DNA of 64,000 nucleotides from Campylobacter concisus (GTDB lineage Bacteria > Campylobacterota > Campylobacteria > Campylobacterales > Campylobacteraceae). The stretch spans positions 1,426,001 to 1,490,000 of the forward strand of contig NZ_CP049239.1 of assembly GCF_015679985.1 (NCBI RefSeq), read 5' to 3'. The notes under the pieces were generated by a model. That model worked only from the letters and a program-made list of their open reading frames with translations, did no database searches and was not told where the DNA came from. Both the position numbers and the translations under genes were made by a program. This document shows, piece by piece, positions 24,596 through 33,829 of the stretch. Each line of letters opens with the position of its first letter. Position 1 is the stretch's first letter.

Positions 24596-26884
24596 GTGAA
24601 AACAATACAAGAAAATTTAAAACTTTTTTATATCGGACTAAAAGACAAAGAGCCATTTTTTTATAAAAATAAGGATCTAACCACTCACGCAGTCATCATC
24701 GGTATGACAGGTAGCGGTAAAACAGGCCTTGGCATCACACTTTTAGAAGAGGCCTGCATAGACAATATCCCTTCTATCATCATCGATCCAAAGGGCGATA
24801 TCACAAATTTAGCTCTCACTTTTCCGCAGATGAGGCCGGAGAATTTTTTACCATACATAGATGAAGCAGAAGCAACCAACAAAGGTCAAAGTGTAGAGGA
24901 ATTTGCCGCTACTCAAGCTGAGCTTTGGAGAAACGGCATAGAGTCGAGCTTTCAAGACCTTGAGCGAGTAAAAATTTTAAAAGAGAGCGCTAGCTTTAAC
25001 ATCTACACACCAAAAAGTTCAGCTGGCATAGGCGTGGCGCTACTTAGTGACTTTGCCTGCCCAAATATCACTGATGAAGAAATTTTTAGCAACTATATAA
25101 ATTCGCTTGCAGCATCGATATTATCTCTTATTGGTATAAATTCTGAGGACATGAACTCAAAAGAACAGCTACTTATCTCAACTATATTTGAGAGCAAATT
25201 TAAAGAGCAAAAAGACGTCAGTATCGAAGAGCTAATAAATTTCATCGCAAATCCGCCTTTTAAAAAGATAGGCGTTTTTGATGTAGATACGTTTTATCCA
25301 AGTAGTGACCGCTTAAAGCTTGCCATGAAGATCAATGCACTCATCGCAAGCCCAAGCTTTAAAGGCTGGACGCAAGGCGTTAGACTAGAAATTTCAAAGA
25401 TGCTATTTGACGAAAACGGCAAAACAAAGTGCAATATCTTTACGATCTCGCACCTAAATGACGCTGAAAGGATGTTCTTTGTTACCCTTTTACTAAACGA
25501 GATCATCGCGTGGATGCGCGGCACCGAGGGCACAAGCTCACTTAGAGCGATCCTTTATATGGATGAAATTTTTGGATTTTTTCCACCAAACGCAAATCCG
25601 CCATCAAAAATGCCTATGCTCACGCTCTTAAAACAAGCCCGTGCATTTGGCCTTGGCTGCGTATTAAGCACGCAAAACCCAGTCGATCTTGATTATAAAG
25701 GTCTAAGCAACATCGGCACTTGGTTCATCGGTCGCCTCCAAACAGCGCAGGATAAAGCACGCGTGATCGACGGGCTAAGCGGCATCGCAGGCTCAAGCTT
25801 AGACAAAGCTTCACTTGAAAATCTCATATCAAATTTGGCAAAGAGAAATTTTTTAGTTAAAAATATAAACGAAGACGGACTAAGTGTCATCTCCACTCGC
25901 TGGGCGCTTAGCTATCTAAAAGGGCCGCTAAGCCGTGAGCAAATTTCAAATTTAATGAAAGAGCAAAAAGAAAATTTATCTTATACAAGGATCGATAAAA
26001 GCGAGATGAAATTTAGCATAAAGCCCATAATCTCAAATGAAATCACGCAACTTTATGCTAACTCAAAAAACCTCACGCCAAATTTACTAGCAAGCGCAAA
26101 GGTGAGAATTTATGATACTAAAAAAGGTATCGATAGCGTTTATGAAGTAAGCTATCTTTATGAACTAAATGAAAATGACAATGAGCCAAACTGGGATGAG
26201 GCTAGCGAAGGCATGCGCGTTGATGTAATCGAAAATGAGCCAAGTGGTGCTAGCTTTGCAGCTGTGCCAAATTTCATTTTAAAAGCTAAAAATTTTGACA
26301 ATATCCAAAAAGATTTTAAAGAGTATCTGTATAGAAATTTTAAATTTAATATCTTTGAAGCATTGGGAATTTATTCAAAAAACAATGAAACAAAGGAGCA
26401 GTTTTATATCAGGCTTCAAGATAAGTGCAATGAAATTTTAGAAGAACAAACCGCAAAACTTACAGCAAAATTTGAAAAAGAGCGAAAAAGCTTACAAGAT
26501 AAGCTAAACAAGGCTCTAGCAAAGCTTGATAAAGAGCAAAAAGAGATGACCACAAGTGGGCTTGATGCTGCCATAAATATAGGCGCTAGCATACTTGGAG
26601 CGATATTTGGCAACAAGCTTTTATCTCGTCAAAATGCGAGCAAGATCGCATCAAGTACAAGAAGCGCTAATAGAGTCTTAAAAGAGCGAAGTGACGTCAA
26701 GCTTAGCGAGCAAAGCGTAAATGATATAAATTTAGCCATAAGCGAACTTGAGGAGAAATTTGCACAAGAGTGCGATGCGTTAAAAGAAGAAAACGATATA
26801 AAAAATATCACCATAAATGAAATACAAATTTCACCAAAGAAAAGCGATATCTATGACGAGAAAGTCGTGCTTTTATGGAGATGA
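24596..26884 (+). CDS. HerA-like/DUF853 helicase-type ATPase
   Basis: 762 residues starting at GTG 24596. Walker A is IGMTGSGKTGLG near residue 40, a SIIIDPKGDITNLAL segment follows, and Walker B is ILYMDEIFGFFPP near 322, then LLKQARAFGLGCVLSTQNPVDL (sensor region). This is the HerA/FtsK-like fold of DUF853 proteins. The last 170 residues form a coiled coil interrupted by a small hydrophobic segment (AAINIGASILGAIFG) near 665, possibly a membrane-contact helix. Its function in Campylobacter is unknown; a DNA pump or helicase is family inference. It pairs with the PilZ gene. Confidence 0.82.
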   Translation: MKTIQENLKLFYIGLKDKEPFFYKNKDLTTHAVIIGMTGSGKTGLGITLLEEACIDNIPSIIIDPKGDITNLALTFPQMRPENFLPYIDEAEATNKGQSVEEFAATQAELWRNGIESSFQDLERVKILKESASFNIYTPKSSAGIGVALLSDFACPNITDEEIFSNYINSLAASILSLIGINSEDMNSKEQLLISTIFESKFKEQKDVSIEELINFIANPPFKKIGVFDVDTFYPSSDRLKLAMKINALIASPSFKGWTQGVRLEISKMLFDENGKTKCNIFTISHLNDAERMFFVTLLLNEIIAWMRGTEGTSSLRAILYMDEIFGFFPPNANPPSKMPMLTLLKQARAFGLGCVLSTQNPVDLDYKGLSNIGTWFIGRLQTAQDKARVIDGLSGIAGSSLDKASLENLISNLAKRNFLVKNINEDGLSVISTRWALSYLKGPLSREQISNLMKEQKENLSYTRIDKSEMKFSIKPIISNEITQLYANSKNLTPNLLASAKVRIYDTKKGIDSVYEVSYLYELNENDNEPNWDEASEGMRVDVIENEPSGASFAAVPNFILKAKNFDNIQKDFKEYLYRNFKFNIFEALGIYSKNNETKEQFYIRLQDKCNEILEEQTAKLTAKFEKERKSLQDKLNKALAKLDKEQKEMTTSGLDAAINIGASILGAIFGNKLLSRQNASKIASSTRSANRVLKERSDVKLSEQSVNDINLAISELEEKFAQECDALKEENDIKNITINEIQISPKKSDIYDEKVVLLWR

Positions 26885-26942
26885 TTTATAAAATAATTAG
26901 TATTTTTTTACTATCATTTCTATTAAATCTAAAAGGTAAAAT

Positions 26943-27554
26943 ATGCAAAATTTAATACTTTATGCCGTTAGTTATTTACTTGGAAGCATTCCATCTGGCC
27001 TCATTCTTGCAAAAATTTTTGGGCATGTTGATATAAAAAACGAAGGTAGCAAGAGCATCGGTGCGACAAATGTTTTAAGAGTTTTAAAACAAAAAGATCC
27101 AAAACTAGCCAAGAAACTAGCCATTTTAACGATAGTCTGTGATGTTTTAAAGGGCGTTTTGCCACTTATTGTCGCTTCATATTTAGGAGCTAGCCAAAGT
27201 GTACTTTGGACGATGGCGGTTTTAAGCGTGGCTGGACATTGTTTTTCTATATTTTTGGGCTTTCAAGGCGGCAAAGGTGTGGCAACTGGAGCTGGTGTGA
27301 TAGCATTTTTCTTGCCAGTTGAGATCATTATCGCTTTAGCTGTTTGGTTTGTGATCGGAAAATTTTTAAAAATTAGTTCTCTTGCTTCACTTTGCGCGTT
27401 GATAGCTCTCATAGCATCAAGCTTTATAATCCATCCAGAGTTAGATGAAATCTATACACACGCTCCGATACTAATCATCGCATTTTTGGTGGTTTATAAA
27501 CACATACCAAATATCGTTCGTTTAATATCCGGTAAGGAGAAAAAAGTCGTATGA
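26943..27554 (+). CDS. plsY: Glycerol-3-phosphate acyltransferase PlsY
   Basis: Inner-membrane enzyme that moves the acyl group from acyl-phosphate (made by PlsX) to glycerol-3-phosphate. The 203-residue protein has about five membrane segments and the three family motifs: GSIPSGLILAKIFG (residues 14-27) with GSKSIGATNVLRVL after it, GHCFSIFLGFQGGKGVATG near 100, and the C-terminal HIPNIVRL. Its stop overlaps the folB start (ATGA), so the two are coupled. Confidence 0.95.
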   Translation: MQNLILYAVSYLLGSIPSGLILAKIFGHVDIKNEGSKSIGATNVLRVLKQKDPKLAKKLAILTIVCDVLKGVLPLIVASYLGASQSVLWTMAVLSVAGHCFSIFLGFQGGKGVATGAGVIAFFLPVEIIIALAVWFVIGKFLKISSLASLCALIALIASSFIIHPELDEIYTHAPILIIAFLVVYKHIPNIVRLISGKEKKVV

Positions 27555-27877
27555 AAAGCGAGATGACGACGATCATTAAAGACTATAAATTTGAAACGAT
27601 CATCGGAATGCTTGATTTTGAGCGAGTCACTAAGCAAGAAGTACAAATGAATCTAGAAATTTGCTCAACTGGCTTTATTGATTATGTTTTAATTATTGGC
27701 TTTGTTAAAAATTTTTACAATGAAAGACAGTTCCAAAGCGTTGAAGAGTCTCTTGAAGAAACCAGCAAAGCGTTAAAAGAGAAGTTTGGGTCACTAACTA
27801 GCCTTAAAATGGAAATTTTAAAAACTGAAATTTTACCAAACGCAGTTGTTGGAGCAAAAATAAACACTATTTTTTAA
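27551..27877 (+). CDS. folB: Dihydroneopterin aldolase (FolB)
   Basis: Folate pathway enzyme that cleaves 7,8-dihydroneopterin. The 108-residue protein fits the tunnelling fold: TTIIKDYKFETIIGMLDFERVTKQ at the N-terminus resembles the FolB opening with its G-(I/V)-x2-x-E-R motif, and the C-terminal EILKTEILPNAVVGAKI is like the family's KPxAI strand. It is coupled to plsY, as in other campylobacters. Sequence is divergent from the E. coli form, so confidence is a little lower. Confidence 0.82.
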   Translation: MKSEMTTIIKDYKFETIIGMLDFERVTKQEVQMNLEICSTGFIDYVLIIGFVKNFYNERQFQSVEESLEETSKALKEKFGSLTSLKMEILKTEILPNAVVGAKINTIF

Positions 27878-27917
27878 AAATTTATTAAACTATCTTGAAA
27901 TATTGCTTAATTTATGA

Positions 27918-27923
27918 TACAAT
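27918..27923 (+). promoter_or_regulatory. -10 box of cosR
   Basis: TTATGATACAATCG matches the extended -10 pattern, 31 bases before ATG 27954, which has AAGGAATCAAA in front. Confidence 0.5.
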
Positions 27924-27953
27924 CGCCCATAAATTTTAGTTTAAGGAATCAAA

Positions 27954-28625
27954 ATGCGTATTTTAATAGTTGAAGATGAAGTGACGCTAAATAAGACGAT
28001 TGCTGAGGGTTTGCAAGAGTTTGGCTATCAAACTGATAGCTCTGAAAATTTTAAAGATGCCGAGTACTATATAGGCATTAGAAACTATGATCTAGTTTTG
28101 ACTGATTGGATGCTTCAAGACGGCGATGGCATAGATCTTATAAACATCATCAAACATAAATCTCCACGCACTTCAGTTGTAGTTCTTTCTGCAAAAGATG
28201 ACAAAGAAAGCGAAATAAAAGCACTTAGAGCTGGTGCTGATGACTATATCAAAAAACCATTTGATTTTGATATCCTAGTAGCTAGACTTGAAGCAAGACT
28301 ACGCTTTGGTGGCACAAATATTATAAAAATCGATGAGCTTATCATCAATCCAGATGAGGAGAAAATCACATATTTGGGTCGTGATATTGAGCTTAAGGGC
28401 AAACCTTTTGAAGTCCTAACTCATCTTGCAAGACACTCAGATCAGATCGTATCTAAAGAGCAACTACTTGATGCTATCTGGGAAGAGCCAGAGCTTGTAA
28501 CTCCAAACGTTATTGAAGTCGCTATCAACCAAATCCGCCAAAAAATGGACAAACCACTAAATATTTCAACAATTGAAACTGTTAGAAGACGCGGATATAG
28601 ATTTTGTTTTCCAAAAAAAGCCTAA
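27954..28625 (+). CDS. cosR: Essential OmpR-family response regulator CosR/HsrA
   Basis: CosR (Campylobacter) and HsrA (Helicobacter) are essential regulators of oxidative-stress and respiratory genes. The receiver domain (1-115) begins RILIVEDEVTLNKTI and has Asp in VLTDWMLQDGDG near 52 and Lys in IKKPFDFD near 100. The winged-helix domain (125-220) contains LKGKPFEVLTHLARHSDQIV and ends TVRRRGYRFCFPKK, nearly identical to what I recall of C. jejuni CosR. In C. jejuni and H. pylori this regulator is an orphan; here a histidine kinase gene overlaps its end. Confidence 0.93.
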   Translation: MRILIVEDEVTLNKTIAEGLQEFGYQTDSSENFKDAEYYIGIRNYDLVLTDWMLQDGDGIDLINIIKHKSPRTSVVVLSAKDDKESEIKALRAGADDYIKKPFDFDILVARLEARLRFGGTNIIKIDELIINPDEEKITYLGRDIELKGKPFEVLTHLARHSDQIVSKEQLLDAIWEEPELVTPNVIEVAINQIRQKMDKPLNISTIETVRRRGYRFCFPKKA

Positions 28626-29881
28626 GGAATAGATTTATACTACAATTAGCATCTGGTGCTATGATGCTAATTGTAGTTATTTCGGTAATGCTTTATCACT
28701 ATATAAGGGTTACCGTTTTTCAAAGTGTAGTTAATGAGCTAAACTATCAAGCCGAAGCTTATAAAAAAAATCCTCAAAATTTCAATCATTTAAATTCAAA
28801 AACATTTACGATAGAAAATCCAAACAAAACTCTAGCAACGATAAAAACAGACGAGCCACAAGATAAAGAAACATATATCGTAACGCAAAAATCAAATGAT
28901 CAGAGTAAAACTTTTTTAATAACAAAACTCGATGAAAGCAGTTATTTAAGCCTAGAAAAAGATACTACGCTTCAAGCTCATATAGTAGAAGAAATTTTTA
29001 TAGATATTATAATCGTAAATGTGTCAGCGATACTTTTGGTGCTTTTTTATGCACTATTTTTATCAAGGATGCTTTTAATACCTATAAAAATTTTGAGTCA
29101 CAAACTTACAAATTTAGACGAGAAATTTCTTCATGAAATAGATATAAAGAGCCTACCAGATGAGTTTTTGCCACTTGGGCAGAGCATAAATAGATTAATC
29201 TCTCGCATCCAAACATTTGTCTTATACCAAAAAGAACTTTTTGTAGGCGTGGCACATGAGCTAAAAACACCGCTGGCTGTAATGAAAACAAAAAATGAAG
29301 TTACGCTTTTAAAGCTACGCGAGAGTGAAAAATATATCGAGGCTCTAAAATCAAATAATGAAGCTATAAACGGCATGAACGCGATGATAAGTTCTGTGCT
29401 TGAGATCGGCCGCCAAGAGGGAGCTCAGTTTGAAGAGCCGGTAAATACCGATGTCATAGGATTTTTAAAAAAACTTGCAAAAAACTATGAGATACTTGCA
29501 AAAAATGATGAAAAAAATATAAAACTAGACCTAAAACCAGAAATTTTAAATCTAAAAATACAAACTAGCTTACTAACACACATTGTGCAAAATTTTGTTC
29601 AAAATGCCATTAAATTTTCACCAAAAAATAGCACCATTACGATTAGCTCTAAGCTTATAAAAAATAAATTTATCGTCGAAGTAATAGATGAAGGAATAGG
29701 CATAGATGAGAGCAAAGATTTATTTGCCCCATTTAAAAGATATGGCGACAAAGGTGGTGCTGGACTTGGGTTGTTTCTAGCTAAAGGTGCGGCACAGGCT
29801 CTTGGTGGCGAAGTAGACATTAAAAATAGAAACGATAGAAGCGGTGCAGTCGCAAGCCTAGTTTTAAATATAAAAGGATAA
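28604..29881 (+). CDS. Sensor histidine kinase next to cosR
   Basis: 425 residues starting at TTG 28604, overlapping cosR; no ATG precedes the first membrane helix, so this start is the best available. Helix one lies at residues 12-35, a periplasmic domain of about 100 residues follows, and helix two is near 130-152. The H-box VGVAHELKTPLAVMK is near 215, the N-box VQNFVQNAIKFSP near 330, G1 VIDEGIGID near 363 and G2 GAGLGLFLAKG near 390. All catalytic motifs are intact. Coupling to cosR suggests it phosphorylates that regulator, which is otherwise described as kinase-independent; this is inference. Confidence 0.88.
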   Translation: MFSKKSLRNRFILQLASGAMMLIVVISVMLYHYIRVTVFQSVVNELNYQAEAYKKNPQNFNHLNSKTFTIENPNKTLATIKTDEPQDKETYIVTQKSNDQSKTFLITKLDESSYLSLEKDTTLQAHIVEEIFIDIIIVNVSAILLVLFYALFLSRMLLIPIKILSHKLTNLDEKFLHEIDIKSLPDEFLPLGQSINRLISRIQTFVLYQKELFVGVAHELKTPLAVMKTKNEVTLLKLRESEKYIEALKSNNEAINGMNAMISSVLEIGRQEGAQFEEPVNTDVIGFLKKLAKNYEILAKNDEKNIKLDLKPEILNLKIQTSLLTHIVQNFVQNAIKFSPKNSTITISSKLIKNKFIVEVIDEGIGIDESKDLFAPFKRYGDKGGAGLGLFLAKGAAQALGGEVDIKNRNDRSGAVASLVLNIKG

Positions 29882-29883
29882 AA

Positions 29884-31332
29884 ATGGCAAAGAGAACCGC
29901 AGTAATCGACCTTGGCTCAAATTCTATGCGAATGGCGATATTTGAGAGAACGTCACGCTTAGCATTTTTTATACTAGCTGAATATAAAACAAAAGTGCGT
30001 CTAGGCGAAGGTGGATATGGCTCAAACAATGAAATATCCGAAAGCTCAATGGAAAAAGCGCTAAAGGCCTTTAGCGAATTTTCAAATATCATAAAAAGCT
30101 ACAAATGCAATAAAGTCTTATGTGTTGGTACTTCAGCGCTTAGGGATGCTCCAAACGCAAATGTTCTAATTTCTCTTTTAAGAAAAAAGCTTGGTATAAA
30201 TTTAAAAGTCATTGACGGCAAAGAAGAGGCTACTTTTGGTGCGATCGCAGCCAAAAATTTACTCCATAACATCGATAAATGCGTCACTATCGATATCGGT
30301 GGCGGATCAACTGAACTCGCCAGAATAAGCAAAGGTAAAATAATAGATACACTCTCACTTGACATTGGCACAGTTAGATTAAAAGAGCTTTTTTTTGATA
30401 AAAAAAACTTAAATAAATTGCCAAAATTTTTAGAACAAGTTACAAAACAGATAGATGAGCGATTTAAATGCCAAAATATAATCGCTATTGGTGGCTCTCT
30501 TAGAGCGATATCATCTGCCATAATGAGCAAAAATTTATATCCGCTCTCATCACTGCATGGCTTTTGCTACAAGCTTAGCGACGAGCAAGCCTACATCGAG
30601 AGCATCGCAAACGTTAGCGTGCTTGAGCTAAATAAATTTCCTATTAAAAAAGATAGATACGATACCATTAGGGAGGGTGCACATATCTTTTTGGCCCTAG
30701 CCAAAGCTCTAAATGCCAAAAATATTATAACAAGTGGAGTTGGCGTAAGAGAGGGAGTATTCTTAAAAGATTTTTTACGCCCTAGCCTTAAATTTCCGCA
30801 AAATTTTAATCCAAGTATCAAAAGTTTGCAAGATCGTTTTATATTATCATGCAATAAATCGGTCACAAGATATGCAAAAGATATATTTATGGTATTAAAA
30901 AAGCTTCACGGTCTAAGTGATAACTATCTTGAAATACTTTTAGTTGCTGCAAAACTTCACAATGTCGGTCAAGAGATTGGCTTTTATGGCGATCATAAAA
31001 ACTCAGCCTATATAGTCTTAAATGCCTTAAATTATGGCTTTTCGCATGAACAAAAAGCATTGATTGCAGTAGTAATTGGCACAAACGGAAAGAAAAATAT
31101 ATATGAATTTGAGCGATATAAAAATTTACTTCCAAAAGCCGAGTGTATAAGATGGCTAAGTTTTATACTCTCACTAGCAAAGGCACTTAATCTAACCTGT
31201 GAAAGGCTGAATTTAAACTTCGAATTTAGTGGGCATACGCTAAAAATAGAAGGCGCAAAAGAATTTGCTATGGCAAAAGAAGAGATAAAAAAGATCACAA
31301 AGCCTGAAATTTTTGCTATTTCGTTTGTATAA
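29884..31332 (+). CDS. ppx: Exopolyphosphatase / pppGpp phosphatase (Ppx/GppA)
   Basis: 482-residue member of the ASKHA fold. VIDLGSNSMRMAIFE (residues 7-21) is the first phosphate loop, GTSALRDAPN near 80 the second strand, and TIDIGGGSTELARI near 137 the second loop. The C-terminal 170 residues form the HD-like domain (LAAKLHNVGQEIGFYGDHKNSAYI). It removes phosphate from polyphosphate or converts pppGpp to ppGpp; sequence does not decide which. It starts 2 bases after the kinase stop, in the same transcription unit as cosR. Confidence 0.9.
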   Translation: MAKRTAVIDLGSNSMRMAIFERTSRLAFFILAEYKTKVRLGEGGYGSNNEISESSMEKALKAFSEFSNIIKSYKCNKVLCVGTSALRDAPNANVLISLLRKKLGINLKVIDGKEEATFGAIAAKNLLHNIDKCVTIDIGGGSTELARISKGKIIDTLSLDIGTVRLKELFFDKKNLNKLPKFLEQVTKQIDERFKCQNIIAIGGSLRAISSAIMSKNLYPLSSLHGFCYKLSDEQAYIESIANVSVLELNKFPIKKDRYDTIREGAHIFLALAKALNAKNIITSGVGVREGVFLKDFLRPSLKFPQNFNPSIKSLQDRFILSCNKSVTRYAKDIFMVLKKLHGLSDNYLEILLVAAKLHNVGQEIGFYGDHKNSAYIVLNALNYGFSHEQKALIAVVIGTNGKKNIYEFERYKNLLPKAECIRWLSFILSLAKALNLTCERLNLNFEFSGHTLKIEGAKEFAMAKEEIKKITKPEIFAISFV

Positions 31333-31392
31333 ATTTTGAAACTAGCTTTAACGCTAAAAATTTAAATTGGATGAGAATTTTAGCTAAAACTA

Positions 31393-32271
31393 CTAAAATT
31401 CTCCGCTCATTTTATCTTTATAGTTACTTAAACTATTTTTTCGCTCTTCTAAAAATGAGCTTAGTTTTTTCTTGTTCTCTTCAAAAAATATAGCAAAATC
31501 TTGCTCGTTTTGTATCTTGTCTTCACCAAAGCTATCAAGCATTACATTTGAGCTACCAACTATCACTAAATAACGCCTATTTTCATAGCTTAATAGCATT
31601 AGTTTATTCGTGCGATCAAGATATTTTTCATATATTATATTGACGTTACTATTTTGATTTTTAAGTAGCCAGTTCATTGATTTTGTATCATTTTGAGACT
31701 GATTTCTAGGTGCTTTAAATCCGCCAAAATCATTACTCTTTGAAGTAATATATCTTTTAAATACATATAGAAATACAAGAAGCGCAATAAGCACACTTAA
31801 AACTATAAAATACCTTGAGTCTATATTCAGCATAGGCTCTTCATCTATCTTTGGAGTACCAGGGGTTTCTATTTTTGCACTAGCTTGAGGCATATTTTGT
31901 ATTTGAGGTTTTGCATTTTTTAGAGTTACACGAATGCGAAGTCCAAAACTATCGGTCGTCTTTGAAGCATTTACGATAATAGCATCATTTGAGCGCAAAT
32001 TTAAGACAAGCGAGTTTTGCTTTGGCTCTATCTCAAGCTCTTGAATAATCTTTGAGTTTATGTCTTTACTAGCACTTTGATCGTAATTTAGCGAATTTAA
32101 TATCAAAGATGTTGTGTCTTTTTCGCGCTTTTGAAAGATATTTCCTTCATAAGGTGCATCAAAGCTAAGCATAATATCGACTCTATCGGCACGTTCATAG
32201 ATATTATAAGTTAATAGGTTTGAAGCTAGAATTTGAGTTGCAAAAAGTAAGAAAAATAGTATAAATTTCAT
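31393..32271 (-). CDS. fliO: Flagellar biosynthesis protein FliO-like
   Basis: 292 residues: signal peptide MKFILFFLLFATQILAS, a periplasmic beta domain of about 130 residues similar to AMIN, one membrane helix (FIVLSVLIALLVFLYVF, near 157-173), and a cytoplasmic tail with the FliO-like block LLSYENRRYLVIVGSSNVML near 225. In C. jejuni the gene after fliN (Cj0352 position) has been assigned as FliO, which helps assemble the flagellar export gate. Position after fliN and topology agree. Sequence similarity to E. coli FliO is weak, so the name rests mainly on synteny. Confidence 0.72.
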   Translation of the reverse strand: MKFILFFLLFATQILASNLLTYNIYERADRVDIMLSFDAPYEGNIFQKREKDTTSLILNSLNYDQSASKDINSKIIQELEIEPKQNSLVLNLRSNDAIIVNASKTTDSFGLRIRVTLKNAKPQIQNMPQASAKIETPGTPKIDEEPMLNIDSRYFIVLSVLIALLVFLYVFKRYITSKSNDFGGFKAPRNQSQNDTKSMNWLLKNQNSNVNIIYEKYLDRTNKLMLLSYENRRYLVIVGSSNVMLDSFGEDKIQNEQDFAIFFEENKKKLSSFLEERKNSLSNYKDKMSGEF

Positions 32272-32585
32272 AAAAGTTCTTTTTTGAAGTACTGAATAAC
32301 TGACTTTGAATCCAAAATTTCATTTATCCTGATGGCTAAATTTTTCTCATAAACCATTACTTCGCCTTTTCCAAAAATTCTATTATTTATATATAACTCC
32401 ACACTCTCACCAGCTGGCTTTTCGAGGTCTATGACCGAGCCAGCTTCAAATTTCAAAAGTTCATTTATGCTAACCGTGGTAGTTCCTAGCTCAGCTATAA
32501 AATCAACGCTTATATCCATAAGCTCATCATAGCTCTTAAAAAGCCCTAGCTGCTCTAGCGTCTCTATCGCACTCTCGTCGTTCAT
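32268..32585 (-). CDS. fliN: Flagellar motor switch protein FliN
   Basis: 105 residues, the normal FliN size. The SpoA/SurF1-type C-ring domain is clear: LMDISVDFIAELGTTTVSINELLKFEAGSVIDLEKPAGE, then VELYINNRIFGKGEVMVYEKNLAIRI. FliN with FliM and FliY forms the C-ring switch that controls rotation direction. It overlaps the CheX-like gene and fliO by 4 bases at each end, so these genes are translationally coupled to each other and lie at the tail of the trp operon region. Confidence 0.95.
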   Translation of the reverse strand: MNDESAIETLEQLGLFKSYDELMDISVDFIAELGTTTVSINELLKFEAGSVIDLEKPAGESVELYINNRIFGKGEVMVYEKNLAIRINEILDSKSVIQYFKKELL

Positions 32586-33001
32586 TGTATGTCGTAGCCT
32601 ATTTGAAATGTTCTATTTTTTATTTTGTATACAAATTTCTCTTTTAGCTTTATGCCAAAATTTTCAACTTCACCTAAAAATTCAGGCGTTCCAAGTTTAT
32701 AAGCATTTGGCTCTTTTTCATTTAGTAAATTTTTAGCTTTGCCAATGATCTGATTTGCTATCTCTTTGCAAAGATCGTCCAGATCGCCACCATCAACATC
32801 TTCGTGACCAAAAAAGGCATTCATAAAAATTTTCAAAGTATCTTTTTTAAAAAATAGGTAAAAATGATACTCGCTCTTGCCCTTATAGACTGGTATACTA
32901 GCTCCGTAAAATCCTTTGCCCAGACTCTTGCCAAACTCTAAATCTAGCCCTAAAGTATCCTTGCAAAGATAGCTTGTAGCTTCATCTATAACTTTTCTCA
33001 T
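32582..33001 (-). CDS. CheX-like protein coupled to fliN
   Basis: 139 residues. The pattern FYGASIPVYKGKSEYHFYLFF, then LDDLCKEIANQIIGKAK near residue 82, matches the CheC/CheX phosphatase fold, whose active site is E-x2-N (here Glu-Ile-Ala-Asn). Only one such motif is present, as in CheX. CheX removes phosphate from CheY. Coupling to fliN (4-base overlap) supports a switch or chemotaxis role. It corresponds to the hypothetical gene between trpA and fliN in C. jejuni. Phosphatase activity is inference. Confidence 0.68.
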   Translation of the reverse strand: MRKVIDEATSYLCKDTLGLDLEFGKSLGKGFYGASIPVYKGKSEYHFYLFFKKDTLKIFMNAFFGHEDVDGGDLDDLCKEIANQIIGKAKNLLNEKEPNAYKLGTPEFLGEVENFGIKLKEKFVYKIKNRTFQIGYDIQ

Positions 33002-33079
33002 ATCTCTTCCTTAAGACTTGAAATGCATTTTCAATTATACTTTGGCTTTACTAAATTAGCTATAAATTTATTAAGCATT

Positions 33080-33829
33080 TTAAAAGAGTTTATCTATCTC
33101 TTTTGCTAGCTTTTCACCACTAAATTCGGCACAAAGCTTAACTATTTGCGTACCTATTATCGCTCCGTCAGCATATTTTTTTACTTCATTAACATCATCT
33201 TTGTTTTTTATACCAAAGCCCACAGCCACCGGCAAATTACTCTTTTTCTTAAGCTCTAGGACCAAATTTTTTATCCTATCTTCATCAGCCCTTTTTGAAC
33301 CGCTAACGCCGATTGCGCCAAGAGCGTAGATAAACCCTGAGCCAAATTTTAAAATTCCATCCGCTCTACTACCAGATGTGACGCTGATAAGTGGTATCAG
33401 GCTTAAATTTAGCTCCTTGCACTTCAGAGCAAATTCCTCGCACTCCTCGCAAGGCAGATCCGGCACGATAAAGCCGCTAATTCCAGCCTCAACTGATCTT
33501 TTTAAAAATTTATCAACGCCGTAAGCAAAGATGATGTTGTAATAGACCAGAAAAACAAGTGGCTTTGTCACTTTTGCCTTACAACTCTCAAGCATATCAA
33601 AGACAAAGTCAGTATTTACGCCATTTTGTACCGTCTCAAAACTAGCTTGCGCGATGAGTTTTCCGTCAGCCAGCGGGTCAGAGTAAGGGATACCGATCTC
33701 AACTAGATCAAGTGTGCTCTCGTTCAAATTTTCTAAAAATTCCTTCGTTTTTTCTAGGCTTGGATATCCAGCCACGATGTAGCCAATGTTTGCCTTTTTG
33801 CCGCTAAATGCGCTTCTTACCTTATCCAT
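33080..33829 (-). CDS. trpA: Tryptophan synthase alpha subunit (TrpA)
   Basis: Cleaves indole-3-glycerol phosphate to indole, passed to TrpB. I choose the ATG at 33829 ([10 protein letters not shown]) because AAGGAAAAATTT precedes it; the frame is open to an ATG at 33847. Signatures are [36 protein letters not shown] (catalytic Glu and Asp), [11 protein letters not shown] and [10 protein letters not shown]. About 249 residues. It overlaps trpB by 8 bases. Confidence 0.96.
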   Translation of the reverse strand: MDKVRSAFSGKKANIGYIVAGYPSLEKTKEFLENLNESTLDLVEIGIPYSDPLADGKLIAQASFETVQNGVNTDFVFDMLESCKAKVTKPLVFLVYYNIIFAYGVDKFLKRSVEAGISGFIVPDLPCEECEEFALKCKELNLSLIPLISVTSGSRADGILKFGSGFIYALGAIGVSGSKRADEDRIKNLVLELKKKSNLPVAVGFGIKNKDDVNEVKKYADGAIIGTQIVKLCAEFSGEKLAKEIDKLF

